From contig NZ_PJNW01000006.1 in NCBI RefSeq assembly GCF_002844595.1, forward strand, positions 62,001 through 126,000: a stretch of 64,000 nucleotides of DNA, in the 5' to 3' direction. The translations under genes were made by a program, and so were the position numbers. The first letter of the stretch is position 1. Each line of letters starts with the position of its first letter. The notes under the pieces were generated by a model, which saw only the letters and a program-made list of their open reading frames with translations, was not told where the DNA came from and did not search any database. Shown piece by piece: positions 10,147 to 19,185 of this stretch. Origin of the DNA: Pleomorphomonas diazotrophica (GTDB lineage Bacteria; Pseudomonadota; Alphaproteobacteria; Rhizobiales; Pleomorphomonadaceae).

Positions 10147-12000
10147 ATGAGCCGTTCCCGCCTGCCTCTCCCCGCCTTCCATCCCGCTGACGCCGGCGCC
10201 GCTGCCGAGACGCTGCCGGAATGGGATCTTTCGGCGCTTTACGCCTCACCCGACGATCCGGCGATCGAGCGCGATATCGACGCGGCGGCCAAGGCCGCGA
10301 GTGATCTCGCGGGGCGGGCGAAGGGAAAACTCGAGGCGCTTCTGAAGGGGCCTGAGGGGGCTGCCGCCTTCGCCGCGCTGATCGCCGACTATGAAAAGCT
10401 GCAGGACCTCCTGGGCAAGGTGATGTCCTACGCCGGCCTTCTCTATTCGGGCGACACCACCGATCCCCAGCGCATGAAGTTCTATGGCGACGTGCAGGAG
10501 AAGATCACCGCCATCTCCTCGGGTCTCCTGTTCTTCGAGCTGGAAATCAACCGGATCGACGACGGCCTGATCGAGGCCGGCTTCGCCGACCCGGCGCTGG
10601 CCCATTACCGGCCCTGGCTCACCGACATCCGCCTCGACAAGCCCTATCAGCTCGAGGACCGGGTGGAGGAGCTGTTCCACGAGAAGTCGATCACCGCCTA
10701 TTCGGCCTGGAACCGCCTGTTCGACGAGACCATCGCCGGGCTGCGCTTCCCGGTGGACGGCGAGGAGCTCGCCATCGAGCCGACGCTGCATCTCCTCCAG
10801 GAGGCGGATCCGGCGAAGCGAAAGGCGGCGGCCGAGGCGCTGGGCAAGGTGTTCGGCGACAACATCGGCATCTTCGCGCGCATCACCAACACGCTGGCGA
10901 AGGATAAGGAAATCTCCGACCGCTGGCGCGGCTTCAAGGACATCGCCGATTCCCGTCACCTCGCCAACCGCGTCGAGCGCGAGGTGGTCGACGCGCTGGT
11001 CGAGGCGGTGCAGGCCGCCTACCCGCGCCTCAGCCACCGCTACTACCAGCTCAAGGCGCGCTGGATGGGCGGCGAGACCATGCCCTACTGGGATCGCAAC
11101 GCGCCGCTGCCCGGTGCCGTCACCCGGCAGGTGCCCTGGGTGGAAGCCAAGGCGACGGTGCTCGACGCCTATGGCCGCTTCTCGCCCAGGATGGCCGACA
11201 TCGCCCGTCGCTTCTTCGACGAGCAGTGGATCGACGCGCCGGTGCGGCCGGGCAAGTCGCCGGGCGCCTTCGCCCATCCGACGGTGCCGTCCGCGCATCC
11301 TTACGTGCTGCTCAACTATCTCGGCCGTACGCGCGACGTGATGACGCTCGCCCATGAGCTCGGCCACGGCGTGCATCAGGTGCTGGCAGGCCGGCAGGGC
11401 GCGCTGATGGCGCCGACGCCGCTGACACTGGCCGAGACGGCCTCGGTGTTCGGCGAGATGCTGACCTTCCAGTCGCTCTTGCGCAGCGCGGCGACACCGG
11501 CCGAAAAGCGGACGCTGCTCGCCTCCAAGATCGAGGACATGCTCAACACGGTGGTGCGGCAGATCGCCTTCTACTCCTTCGAGCGCAAGGTGCACGCCGC
11601 CCGCCGCGAGGGCGAACTCACCGCCGACCGCATCAACGAGGCATGGCTCTCCGTGCAGGGTGAAAGCCTCGGGCCGGCCATCACCTTCGGGCCGGGCTAC
11701 GAAACCTTCTGGGCCTATATCCCGCACTTCATCCACTCGCCCTTCTATGTCTATGCCTATGCCTTCGGCGATTGTCTGGTGAACTCGCTCTATGCCGTGT
11801 TCGAGACGGCCGAGGCCGGCTTCCAGGACAAGTATTTCGCCATGCTGGAGGCGGGCGGCACCAAGCACCACAAGGAACTCCTGCAGCCCTTCGGTCTCGA
11901 CGCCAGCGATCCGGCCTTCTGGCAGATGGGCCTGTCGGTCATCGAGCGGATGATCGGCGAGCTCGAAGCGCTCGATGCGGAGATCGCCCGGCAGCGCTGA
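10147..12000 (+). CDS. pepF: M3 family oligoendopeptidase F
   Basis: 617 residues, the usual PepF length. The zinc motif LAHELGHGVHQ gives H403, E404 and H407, and the downstream glutamate lies in PLTLAETASVFGE. The enzyme is a cytosolic metallopeptidase that cleaves short peptides. The ATG at 10147 follows GGAG ten bases upstream. The gene is divergent from the response regulator gene, with 181 bases between them, and ends in a strong terminator. Confidence 0.93.
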   Translation: MSRSRLPLPAFHPADAGAAAETLPEWDLSALYASPDDPAIERDIDAAAKAASDLAGRAKGKLEALLKGPEGAAAFAALIADYEKLQDLLGKVMSYAGLLYSGDTTDPQRMKFYGDVQEKITAISSGLLFFELEINRIDDGLIEAGFADPALAHYRPWLTDIRLDKPYQLEDRVEELFHEKSITAYSAWNRLFDETIAGLRFPVDGEELAIEPTLHLLQEADPAKRKAAAEALGKVFGDNIGIFARITNTLAKDKEISDRWRGFKDIADSRHLANRVEREVVDALVEAVQAAYPRLSHRYYQLKARWMGGETMPYWDRNAPLPGAVTRQVPWVEAKATVLDAYGRFSPRMADIARRFFDEQWIDAPVRPGKSPGAFAHPTVPSAHPYVLLNYLGRTRDVMTLAHELGHGVHQVLAGRQGALMAPTPLTLAETASVFGEMLTFQSLLRSAATPAEKRTLLASKIEDMLNTVVRQIAFYSFERKVHAARREGELTADRINEAWLSVQGESLGPAITFGPGYETFWAYIPHFIHSPFYVYAYAFGDCLVNSLYAVFETAEAGFQDKYFAMLEAGGTKHHKELLQPFGLDASDPAFWQMGLSVIERMIGELEALDAEIARQR

Positions 12001-12043
12001 TGGGACCGCCCATCGTTGATAAGTATTAGCGCGCAAAATCGAG

Positions 12044-12069
12044 AACCCGCCGGCTGTCCGGCGGGTTTT
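12044..12069 (+). terminator. Rho-independent terminator of pepF
   Basis: A 10-base-pair perfect stem AACCCGCCGG / CCGGCGGGTT with loop CTGT is followed by TTTTCCCTTTT, 44 bases after the pepF stop. Confidence 0.88.
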
Positions 12070-12277
12070 CCCTTTTCGGCCAAATACCTAAGGCGGAAAA
12101 CGTAGGCTTTCTGTTGGCGGGAGATGCTTTTCGGCGCTCGAAGGTTACGTTGCATTACGCAAGCAAAAGGCTCTAGGAGTTTTTCCGGAGGTCTGGCCGG
12201 CCTCGGCTCGTCTTCCGGGGAGGGAAGGAGGGCGTTCTCTCGGTGCCGGCATATGTGAGACACCCTGGAGAAGCTCA

Positions 12278-13411
12278 ATGAAGATTGCGGTGTTGAAAGA
12301 ACCCGATCCCGAGGAGGGGCGCGTCGCCATCACGCCCGAGACGGCCAAGCGCTTCATCGCCCTAGGCGCCACGGTTGTCGTGGAAGCCGGTGCCGGACTG
12401 CGTTCGCTCATCCTGGACTTCGACTACACGATGGTCGGCGCTGTGGTGGCTGAAAGTATTGCGGACGCGGTACGTGACGCCGACGTGCTGCTGACGGTAC
12501 GACGTCCGTCTCAGGACGTGCTGTCGCAGCTCAAGACGGGTGCGCTCGCCGTTGCCATGATGGATCCCTATGGCGACGATGCCGCCGTCAAGGCGATGGC
12601 CGGCACCGGCGTCACCGCTTTCGCCATGGAGTTCATGCCGCGCATCACCCGCGCCCAGGTGATGGACGTCCTGTCGAGCCAAGCCAACCTCGCCGGCTAT
12701 CAGGCGGTCATCGACGCTTCTTCCGAATATGGCCGGGCCATTCCCATGATGATGACCGCGGCCGGCACCGTGCCGGCGGCGCGCGTCTTCGTGATGGGCG
12801 CCGGCGTCGCCGGTCTGCAGGCCATCGCCACCGCCCGCCGGCTCGGCGCCGTGGTGACGGCGACCGACGTACGCCCCGCCGCCAAGGAACAGGTGGAAAG
12901 CCTCGGCGCCAAGTTCGTCGCCGTGGAGGACGAGGAGTTCAAGCAGGCCGAAACGGCGGCGGGCTACGCCAAGCCGATGTCGGCCGAATATCAGGCCAAG
13001 CAGGCGGCGCTGGTCGCCGAGCACATCAAGAAGCAGGACATCGTCATCACCACCGCGCTGATCCCCGGCCGGCCGGCGCCGCGCCTCGTCTCGGCCGACA
13101 TGGTGAAGTCCATGAAGCCCGGTTCGGTGCTGGTCGACCTCGCCGTCGAGCGCGGCGGCAATGTCGAAGGCGCCAAGCTTGGTGAGATCGTGACGACGCC
13201 GGAAGGCATCCGCATCGTCGGTCACCGCAACGTGCCCGGCCGCATCGCCGCCACCGCCTCCCAGCTCTATGCCAAGAACCTCTTCGCCTTCGTCGAGACG
13301 CTGATCGACAAGACGGCGAAGGTTCTGGCCGTCAACTGGGACGACGAACTCGTCAAGGCGACCGCGCTGACGCGCGACGGCGCCGTCATCCATCCCGCCT
13401 TCCTGAACTGA
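12278..13411 (+). CDS. pntAA: NAD(P) transhydrogenase subunit alpha part 1 (NAD-binding domain I)
   Basis: 377 residues forming the soluble dI domain. The dinucleotide-binding glycines are in MGAGVAGLQAIATARRLG, and the RQD-like mobile-loop region and alanine dehydrogenase/PNT fold are recognisable. It binds NAD(H) and exchanges hydride with domain III of PntB on the cytoplasmic face. The ATG has GGAG seven bases upstream. First gene of pntAA-pntAB-pntB, with gaps of 15 and 10 bases. The three-polypeptide arrangement is typical of alphaproteobacteria. Confidence 0.95.
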   Translation: MKIAVLKEPDPEEGRVAITPETAKRFIALGATVVVEAGAGLRSLILDFDYTMVGAVVAESIADAVRDADVLLTVRRPSQDVLSQLKTGALAVAMMDPYGDDAAVKAMAGTGVTAFAMEFMPRITRAQVMDVLSSQANLAGYQAVIDASSEYGRAIPMMMTAAGTVPAARVFVMGAGVAGLQAIATARRLGAVVTATDVRPAAKEQVESLGAKFVAVEDEEFKQAETAAGYAKPMSAEYQAKQAALVAEHIKKQDIVITTALIPGRPAPRLVSADMVKSMKPGSVLVDLAVERGGNVEGAKLGEIVTTPEGIRIVGHRNVPGRIAATASQLYAKNLFAFVETLIDKTAKVLAVNWDDELVKATALTRDGAVIHPAFLN

Positions 13412-13426
13412 CGCGGAGACCGTCCG

Positions 13427-13906
13427 ATGTCCTCTACGCTCACGGCCGAACAGGCCCTAGAACAGGCGCGGCTGGCCGCGCGCGCTGCCGCCGAGGCGGC
13501 CCGCGCCGCCGAAGCCGCCGCCAACGCCGCCGCCGATGCCGTTGCTTCCGGTCAGGCGGGCGCCACCGCCGACGCGGCGGCCGCCGCCGCCCACGCCCTT
13601 TCGGGCGGGGTGATCGACCCCTTCGTGTTCCGTCTCTCGATCTTCGTCCTGGCGATCTTCGTCGGCTATTTCGTGGTGTGGTCGGTGACCCCGGCGCTCC
13701 ACACGCCGCTAATGGCGGTGACCAACGCCATCTCCTCGGTGATCATCGTCGGCGCGCTCTTGGCCGTCGGCGTCGAGTTCCTGGCGCCCGGCACCGGCGT
13801 GTCGCGCGGCTTCGGCTTCGTCGCCGTCGTCCTGGCATCGGTGAACATCTTCGGTGGCTTCCTGGTCACCAGCCGCATGCTCGCCATGTACAAGAAGAAG
13901 CACTGA
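13427..13906 (+). CDS. pntAB: NAD(P) transhydrogenase subunit alpha part 2 (membrane)
   Basis: 159 residues. The first 60 residues are a very Ala-rich helix (repeated AAR/AAEAA segments), followed by three or four transmembrane helices of domain II (for example [20 protein letters not shown]). This subunit supplies part of the proton channel of the energy-linked transhydrogenase. The Ala-rich extension is longer than needed for function and probably acts as a tether. The gene lies between pntAA and pntB. Confidence 0.93.
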   Translation: MSSTLTAEQALEQARLAARAAAEAARAAEAAANAAADAVASGQAGATADAAAAAAHALSGGVIDPFVFRLSIFVLAIFVGYFVVWSVTPALHTPLMAVTNAISSVIIVGALLAVGVEFLAPGTGVSRGFGFVAVVLASVNIFGGFLVTSRMLAMYKKKH

Positions 13907-13916
13907 GGACACGGAC

Positions 13917-15311
13917 ATGACAGCCAATCTTTCCGCCGTCCTCTATCTCGTCTCCGGCGCCCTGTTCATCCTGGCGCTCAGGGGACTGTCCAGCCCGGTG
14001 ACGGCCCGGCGCGGCAACCTCCTGGGCATGCTCGGCATGGCGATCGCCATCGGCACGACGCTCGCCTCGATCAAGCCGTCCTTCGGCGCCTATGCGCTGA
14101 TCGTCGTCGGTCTCGCCATCGGTGGCGCCGTCGGCGCCTATATCGCCCGCAAGATCGCCATGACGGCCATGCCGCAGCTGGTCGCCGCCTTCCACAGCCT
14201 CGTCGGCCTCGCCGCCGTGCTGGTGGCCGCTGCCGCGCTCTACGCGCCGGAGGCCTTCGGCATCGGCCTGCCCGGCGCGATCCACGGACAGGCGCTGGTC
14301 GAGATGAGCCTCGGCGTCGCCATCGGCGCCATCACCTTCACCGGTTCGGTGATCGCCTTCCTCAAGCTCGACGGCCGGATGAGCGGCAAGCCGATCATCC
14401 TGCCCTTCCGTCACATCGTCAACGCGGCGCTGGCCGCGCTGCTGGTCGTGCTGGTGGTGGTGCTGGTCAACACGGAAAGCCATTTCGTGTTCTGGCTGAT
14501 CGTGCTGGTGTCGCTGGCCTTCGGCGGCCTGATCATCATCCCGATCGGCGGCGCCGACATGCCCGTCGTCGTCTCCATGCTGAACAGCTACTCGGGCTGG
14601 GCGGCGGCCGGCATCGGCTTCACGCTGGGCAACACGGCGCTGATCATCACCGGCGCGCTGGTCGGCTCGTCGGGCGCCATACTCAGCTACATCATGTGCA
14701 AGGGCATGAACCGCTCGTTCATCTCCGTCATCCTGGGCGGTTTCGGCGGCGAGACGGCGGCGGCCGGCGGCGCGGTGGAGCAGCGGCCGGTCAAGCAGGG
14801 TTCGGCCGAGGACGCCGCCTTCATCATGAAGAACGCCTCCAAGGTGATCATCGTCCCCGGCTACGGCATGGCGGTGGCCCAGGCCCAGCACGCGCTGCGC
14901 GAGATGGCCGACAAGCTGAAGGCGGAGGGCGTCGAAGTGAAATATGCCATCCACCCGGTGGCCGGCCGCATGCCCGGCCACATGAACGTGCTGCTCGCCG
15001 AGGCGTCGGTGCCCTATGACGAGGTGTTCGAGCTCGAGGACATCAACTCCGAGTTCGCCACCGCCGACGTCGCCTTCGTCATCGGCGCCAACGACGTCAC
15101 CAACCCCGCAGCCAAGACCGACAAGACCTCGCCGATCTTCGGCATGCCGATCCTCGACGTCGAGAAGGCCGGCACGGTGCTGTTCGTCAAGCGCGGCATG
15201 GGCTCGGGCTATGCCGGCGTCGAGAACGAGCTGTTCTTCCGCGACAACACCATGATGTTGTTCGCCGACGCCAAGAAGATGGTGGAGACCATCGTCAAGA
15301 ACCTCGAATGA
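13917..15311 (+). CDS. pntB: NAD(P) transhydrogenase subunit beta
   Basis: 464 residues. The first two thirds are membrane helices of domain II, and the last 180 residues are the NADP(H)-binding domain III, with IIVPGYGMAVAQAQH and VIGANDVTNPAA. With PntAA and PntAB it couples proton entry to NADPH formation. The frame is open to 13854, but the ATG at 13917, ten bases after the pntAB stop, starts the conserved sequence MTANLSAVLY. Confidence 0.95.
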   Translation: MTANLSAVLYLVSGALFILALRGLSSPVTARRGNLLGMLGMAIAIGTTLASIKPSFGAYALIVVGLAIGGAVGAYIARKIAMTAMPQLVAAFHSLVGLAAVLVAAAALYAPEAFGIGLPGAIHGQALVEMSLGVAIGAITFTGSVIAFLKLDGRMSGKPIILPFRHIVNAALAALLVVLVVVLVNTESHFVFWLIVLVSLAFGGLIIIPIGGADMPVVVSMLNSYSGWAAAGIGFTLGNTALIITGALVGSSGAILSYIMCKGMNRSFISVILGGFGGETAAAGGAVEQRPVKQGSAEDAAFIMKNASKVIIVPGYGMAVAQAQHALREMADKLKAEGVEVKYAIHPVAGRMPGHMNVLLAEASVPYDEVFELEDINSEFATADVAFVIGANDVTNPAAKTDKTSPIFGMPILDVEKAGTVLFVKRGMGSGYAGVENELFFRDNTMMLFADAKKMVETIVKNLE

Positions 15312-15336
15312 GGTTTGGGGCAGGCTGAAAACAATA

Positions 15337-15367
15337 GGGCCGTCGCGACGAACGCGGCGGCCCTTTT
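15337..15367 (+). terminator. Rho-independent terminator of the pnt operon
   Basis: An 11-base-pair stem with one G-T pair (GGGCCGTCGCG / CGCGGCGGCCC), loop ACGAA, followed by TTTT. It lies 26 bases after pntB, facing the convergent MATE gene. Confidence 0.87.
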
Positions 15368-15377
15368 CATTGCGGGG

Positions 15378-16766
15378 TCAGGCTTGGTGGCGGTGGAAGA
15401 TGCCCCAGGCGAGATGATGGCGCCGGGCATTCCAGAGGAGCAGGACGGCCACCACGCCGAGCATCACCACGTCGCCGACCGGGTAGGCGATCCAGATGCC
15501 GAACTCGCCGAAGACCATCGGCAGGAGCGCCAGCAGCGGCAGGCCGATGACATAGGTGCGGACGAGGTTGAGGATGGCCGCGCTGCCGGCCATGCCCAGC
15601 GCCTGATAGTAGCCGCCGAGGACCATCAGCGGCGCCGACAGCACATAGGTGACGGTGGTGATCGGCATGATGCGCGCCACCTCGCCGATCACCTGGTAGT
15701 CGCTGACGAACAGGCCGCCGAGCGGCATCGCCAGGAAGACGAACATGACCTCGAAGACGGCGGCATAGACCAGGGCGACGCCGAAGGCGATCTTCAGTGT
15801 CGTCTTCACCCGATCATGCAGCCCGGCGCCGAAATTGTTGCCGGCGATCGACTGGCAGGCCATCGTGACGCCGAGCAGCGGCAGGAAGGCGAAGGTCATG
15901 ACGCGGGTGAACACGCCATAGGCGGCCACCGTGGCGGCCGGGTCTGCGGTCGGCCAGAGCTGGATGTCGGCGATGATCAGGCCGCTCGATAGGCTGATGC
16001 CGAGCAGGCCGAGCGACGGCGGCCCGCCGAGCGCCAGCATTTCCTTCCAGTTGGCGAGGAAGGAGCCGGTGCCATGGGCGTAGAGCGGCAGCCGCGTGCG
16101 GCCGGTGAGGCGCAGGTAGAGCACGGCGGCGATCGCCACCACCTGCGCCAGCACGGTGCCGGCGGCCGAGCCGACGACACCGAGGCCGAAGGGGCCGATC
16201 AGGATGTAGTTGAAGAGGATGTTCAGCAGCGTCACGGCGATGGCGACGGCGGCCATCGTCCCCACCTTGCCCTCCGAGCGCAACGCGTCGCCCTGGATCG
16301 CCAGGAAGAAGCTGAAGGGCGAGAACACCACCATGATGGCGGTGAACTGAAGGCCCATGCGGGCGAGTTCCGGATCGCCTTCCGACAGGGCGCGCGTCAG
16401 CGGCCCGCCGGTGAAGAACAGCGCCAGGATCAACAGGCCGCAGACGATCAGGGCGAGGAGATTGGCGGCGTTGAGCGTGCCCTCGGCGGCGCGGATGTCG
16501 CCGGCGCCGATCTGGCGGCCGACGATGGACGCCATGCCCGAGGACACCATGCTCTGCAGGGCGACGATCAGCATCATCACCGGGAACATCAGGGTGACGG
16601 CGGTGAGCGCCTTCGGCCCGGCAAGGCGGCCGAGCAGAAGGGCGTCGATCACGGTGTAGAGGCCGCTCACCGTCATGAACAGCACGATCGGCGCGGCGGT
16701 GCGCAGGAAGACGCGCGTGAGCGAGCCGTGGAGATAGGGATTATGCGCGTTGTCTTGTTCGGACAT
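15378..16766 (-). CDS. MATE family efflux transporter
   Basis: 462 residues with about 12 transmembrane helices in two homologous halves. The N-terminal motif region (TAAPIVLFMTVSGLYTVID) and the repeat GGPPSLGLLGISL at mid-protein fit the NorM/DinF-like MATE family, which exports drugs or cationic metabolites using Na+ or H+ gradients. The ATG at 16766 has GGGGG seven bases upstream; the frame extends further without supporting sequence. Substrate unknown. Confidence 0.9.
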   Translation of the reverse strand: MSEQDNAHNPYLHGSLTRVFLRTAAPIVLFMTVSGLYTVIDALLLGRLAGPKALTAVTLMFPVMMLIVALQSMVSSGMASIVGRQIGAGDIRAAEGTLNAANLLALIVCGLLILALFFTGGPLTRALSEGDPELARMGLQFTAIMVVFSPFSFFLAIQGDALRSEGKVGTMAAVAIAVTLLNILFNYILIGPFGLGVVGSAAGTVLAQVVAIAAVLYLRLTGRTRLPLYAHGTGSFLANWKEMLALGGPPSLGLLGISLSSGLIIADIQLWPTADPAATVAAYGVFTRVMTFAFLPLLGVTMACQSIAGNNFGAGLHDRVKTTLKIAFGVALVYAAVFEVMFVFLAMPLGGLFVSDYQVIGEVARIMPITTVTYVLSAPLMVLGGYYQALGMAGSAAILNLVRTYVIGLPLLALLPMVFGEFGIWIAYPVGDVVMLGVVAVLLLWNARRHHLAWGIFHRHQA

Positions 16767-16944
16767 GACTTGCCCCCGGTACACTCCGGCAAACAGATGA
16801 GGGGCCCGCATTGCCGCACGTCGGAGTGGGAATGACCGATGGAGACAAGAAAACTGGCTTCACCAATGCTTTGCGCATGCGGGCGGCCGGTGCCAGGGAC
16901 CGGGCGGGGGAGTAGAACCTCGCGGGATGGTTGTCAATACCGAT

Positions 16945-17391
16945 TCAATCGCGGCCGTCGAGATAGGCCTCGAAAGCCTTCAGCGTCGTCTCGGAGACAT
17001 AGTGCTCGATCCCCTCGGCATCCATCTCCGCCGCCTCGGGCGGTACGCCGACGGCGATCAGCAGGCGGACGACCAGGCGGTGGCGGGCCTTCACCGCTTT
17101 TGCCATGGCAACGCCTGCTTCGGTGAGGAACACACCGCGATAGGGCCGGGATATGGCGAGGCCCTCGCGCTTCAACCGGAGCACCGCCTTGTTGGCGGTG
17201 GGGTGGGTGACGCCGAGCCGGCGGGCGATATCGGTGATGCGCGCCTCGCCGAACTCCTCGGTGAGGTCGGCGATCAGCTCGGTGTAGTCCTCGAACAGGG
17301 CGGTCGAGCGGATGGCGCGGGCGTTGGTGAAGCGGTCGGCGTCGGTCGTCTCGGTGACGGCATCCTCGGGCGCAAGATCATCGCTCGACAT
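16945..17391 (-). CDS. mntR: Manganese-responsive transcriptional regulator MntR (DtxR family)
   Basis: 148 residues. A winged-helix DNA-binding domain occupies about residues 30-95 (ITDIARRLGVTHPTANKAVLRL). The metal-binding and dimerisation region follows, with likely ligands in KARHR (H104) and in AEMDAEGIEHY (E122 to H130). In this family Mn2+ binding increases DNA affinity and represses mntH. The start is ATG 17391; the open frame continues upstream. It is divergent from mntH, and a probable operator lies in between. Confidence 0.9.
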   Translation of the reverse strand: MSSDDLAPEDAVTETTDADRFTNARAIRSTALFEDYTELIADLTEEFGEARITDIARRLGVTHPTANKAVLRLKREGLAISRPYRGVFLTEAGVAMAKAVKARHRLVVRLLIAVGVPPEAAEMDAEGIEHYVSETTLKAFEAYLDGRD

Positions 17392-17550
17392 GTCCTGGGT
17401 CCTGTTTCTGGCGCGGCGATTCCACCGCGTCCTGCTGACGCGGCACACTATGCAGCCATGGCTAAGATTTGCAATCGACTGTTCAGTTCCTGCTTTTAGC
17501 GGAACCGAAGGCGGACGGACAGATTTTATTGCAAGTCAGTCGCATCTGGC

Positions 17551-17579
17551 TTGACGGAAATGTAGCCGATGCTATATTT
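17551..17579 (+). promoter_or_regulatory. mntH promoter overlapping a probable MntR operator
   Basis: A sigma-70 promoter TTGACG (17551-17556), 16-base spacer, TATATT (17573-17578). A 22-base inverted repeat AAATGTAGC-CGAT-GCTATATTT (17558-17579, 8 of 9 pairs) covers the spacer and the -10 box. Bound repressor here would block RNA polymerase. The assignment to MntR rests on position between mntR and mntH. Confidence 0.75.
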
Positions 17580-17599
17580 CAAAGCGTAGGAAACTTCTG

Positions 17600-18934
17600 G
17601 TGCCTCCCATGTCCGTTCTCTCCCAGTCCGCCCTCAGCGTTACCCCCTCCGGAATGACCGGCCGCACGTCGCTGGCCATCTCCGAAGCGCTGGCGGGACG
17701 GCTCAGGGGCCCACGGGCCATGCTGGCCTTCGTCGGTCCCGCGGTGATCGCCTCCATCGCCTACATGGACCCCGGCAACTACGCCACCAACATCGGGGCC
17801 GGCGCCGGCTATGGCTACGCGCTGATCTGGGTGGTGGTGATGGCCAACCTCGTCGCCATGCTGTTCCAGGCGCTGTCGGCCAAGCTCGGCATCGTCACCG
17901 GCCGCAACCTCGCCGAAATGAGCCGCGACCATTTCCCCTTCCCGGTGGTGATCTTCATGTGGATCGTCTCCGAGATCGCCGCCATGGCCACCGACCTTGC
18001 CGAATTCCTGGGCGGGGCGATCGGCCTGTCGCTCTTGTTCGGCACCTCGCTTCTCACCGGTATGGTGATCACCGCCCTCGTCACCTACGCGCTCCTGATG
18101 TTCGACCGCGGCGGTTACAGGCCGATGGAACTGATCATCGGCGGCCTCGTCGGCGTCATCGGCGTCAGCTACCTGATCGAGATGCTGATCGCTCCCATCG
18201 ACTGGGCGGCGGCCGCCACCGGCGCCGTCACTCCGAGCCTGCCGGACGCCGGCGCGCTGACGCTGGCCGTCGGCATCATCGGTGCCACCGTCATGCCGCA
18301 TGCCGTCTATCTCCACTCCGGCCTCACCCAGGGCCGGGCGCCGGTGCGCAACGAGGGCGAGCGCCGCAAGGTGCTGAAGTTCTCCAACATCGAGGTGGTG
18401 GCCGCGCTGGCCGTTGCCGGCCTCGTCAACATCGCCATGGTGATGATGGCCGCCTCGGCCTTCCACGCCGGCCACAGCGACGTCGCCGAGATCGAGACCG
18501 CCTACCACACCCTGACCCCGCTCTTGGGCGCCGCCGCCGCCGGCGTGTTCCTGGTGTCGCTGATCGCCTCCGGCATCTCCTCGTCGGTGGTGGGCACCAT
18601 GGCCGGGCAGATGATCATGCAGGGCTTCGTCCGCATGGAGATCCCGGTGGTCATCCGCCGCCTCGTCACCATGATCCCGGCCTTCGCCGTGGTGGCTGCC
18701 GGCGTCAATGCCACCGACGCGCTGGTCATCAGCCAGGTGGTGCTGTCGCTGTCGTTGCCGGTGCCGATGATCGCCCTCGTGCTGCTCACCCGCCGGGCCG
18801 ACATCATGGGCCCCTATGCCAACGGCCGGTTGACCGATGCCCTGGCGATCGCCGCCACCGTGGTGGTCCTGTCGCTCAACGCCGTGCTGGTGGCGGGTGC
18901 CTTGGGGATGGAAATCCCCGGCCTCACCGGCTGA
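17600..18934 (+). CDS. mntH: Nramp family divalent metal transporter (manganese, MntH)
   Basis: 444 residues with about 11 membrane helices. The metal-binding motifs are present: DPGN in helix 1 (AYMDPGNYATN) and MPHAVYLHS in helix 6. It imports Mn2+ (and possibly Fe2+) with protons. GTG 17600 is preferred: AGGA lies eight bases upstream, whereas the ATG at 17609 would be 17 bases away. Expression should fall when Mn2+ is plentiful, through the operator just upstream. Confidence 0.93.
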   Translation: MPPMSVLSQSALSVTPSGMTGRTSLAISEALAGRLRGPRAMLAFVGPAVIASIAYMDPGNYATNIGAGAGYGYALIWVVVMANLVAMLFQALSAKLGIVTGRNLAEMSRDHFPFPVVIFMWIVSEIAAMATDLAEFLGGAIGLSLLFGTSLLTGMVITALVTYALLMFDRGGYRPMELIIGGLVGVIGVSYLIEMLIAPIDWAAAATGAVTPSLPDAGALTLAVGIIGATVMPHAVYLHSGLTQGRAPVRNEGERRKVLKFSNIEVVAALAVAGLVNIAMVMMAASAFHAGHSDVAEIETAYHTLTPLLGAAAAGVFLVSLIASGISSSVVGTMAGQMIMQGFVRMEIPVVIRRLVTMIPAFAVVAAGVNATDALVISQVVLSLSLPVPMIALVLLTRRADIMGPYANGRLTDALAIAATVVVLSLNAVLVAGALGMEIPGLTG

Positions 18935-19072
18935 TCGGGGCCGAACGGGGGCTGCGGTTACGGGTATATGCCGATATCGCCCACGCTCCGGTTGTCAAAA
19001 TCGGGTCGGATACGGCCGGAAGGGCTTCTTTCTACAAGACTTTCGGCTAGCTCCGCTAAACGTGATGGGGGA

Positions 19073-19120
19073 CTTCTTAACCTGTGAACGCACAATAAGC
19101 AGATTAGGGGCGTTAAGAAG
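19073..19120. repeat. Long-range inverted repeat in the mntH-peroxiredoxin gap
   Basis: CTTCTTAAC (19073-19081) and GTTAAGAAG (19112-19120) are perfect 9-base inverted arms 30 bases apart, in the 251-base gap after mntH. It could be a leader hairpin or paired protein sites for the next gene. No clear terminator follows mntH. Confidence 0.4.
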
Positions 19121-19185
19121 AGTGGCGATCTCCGCCATTCCTGTCGTATAAGTCTTGCGACGAGCCCTGCGAGTTTCGCGTTCCG

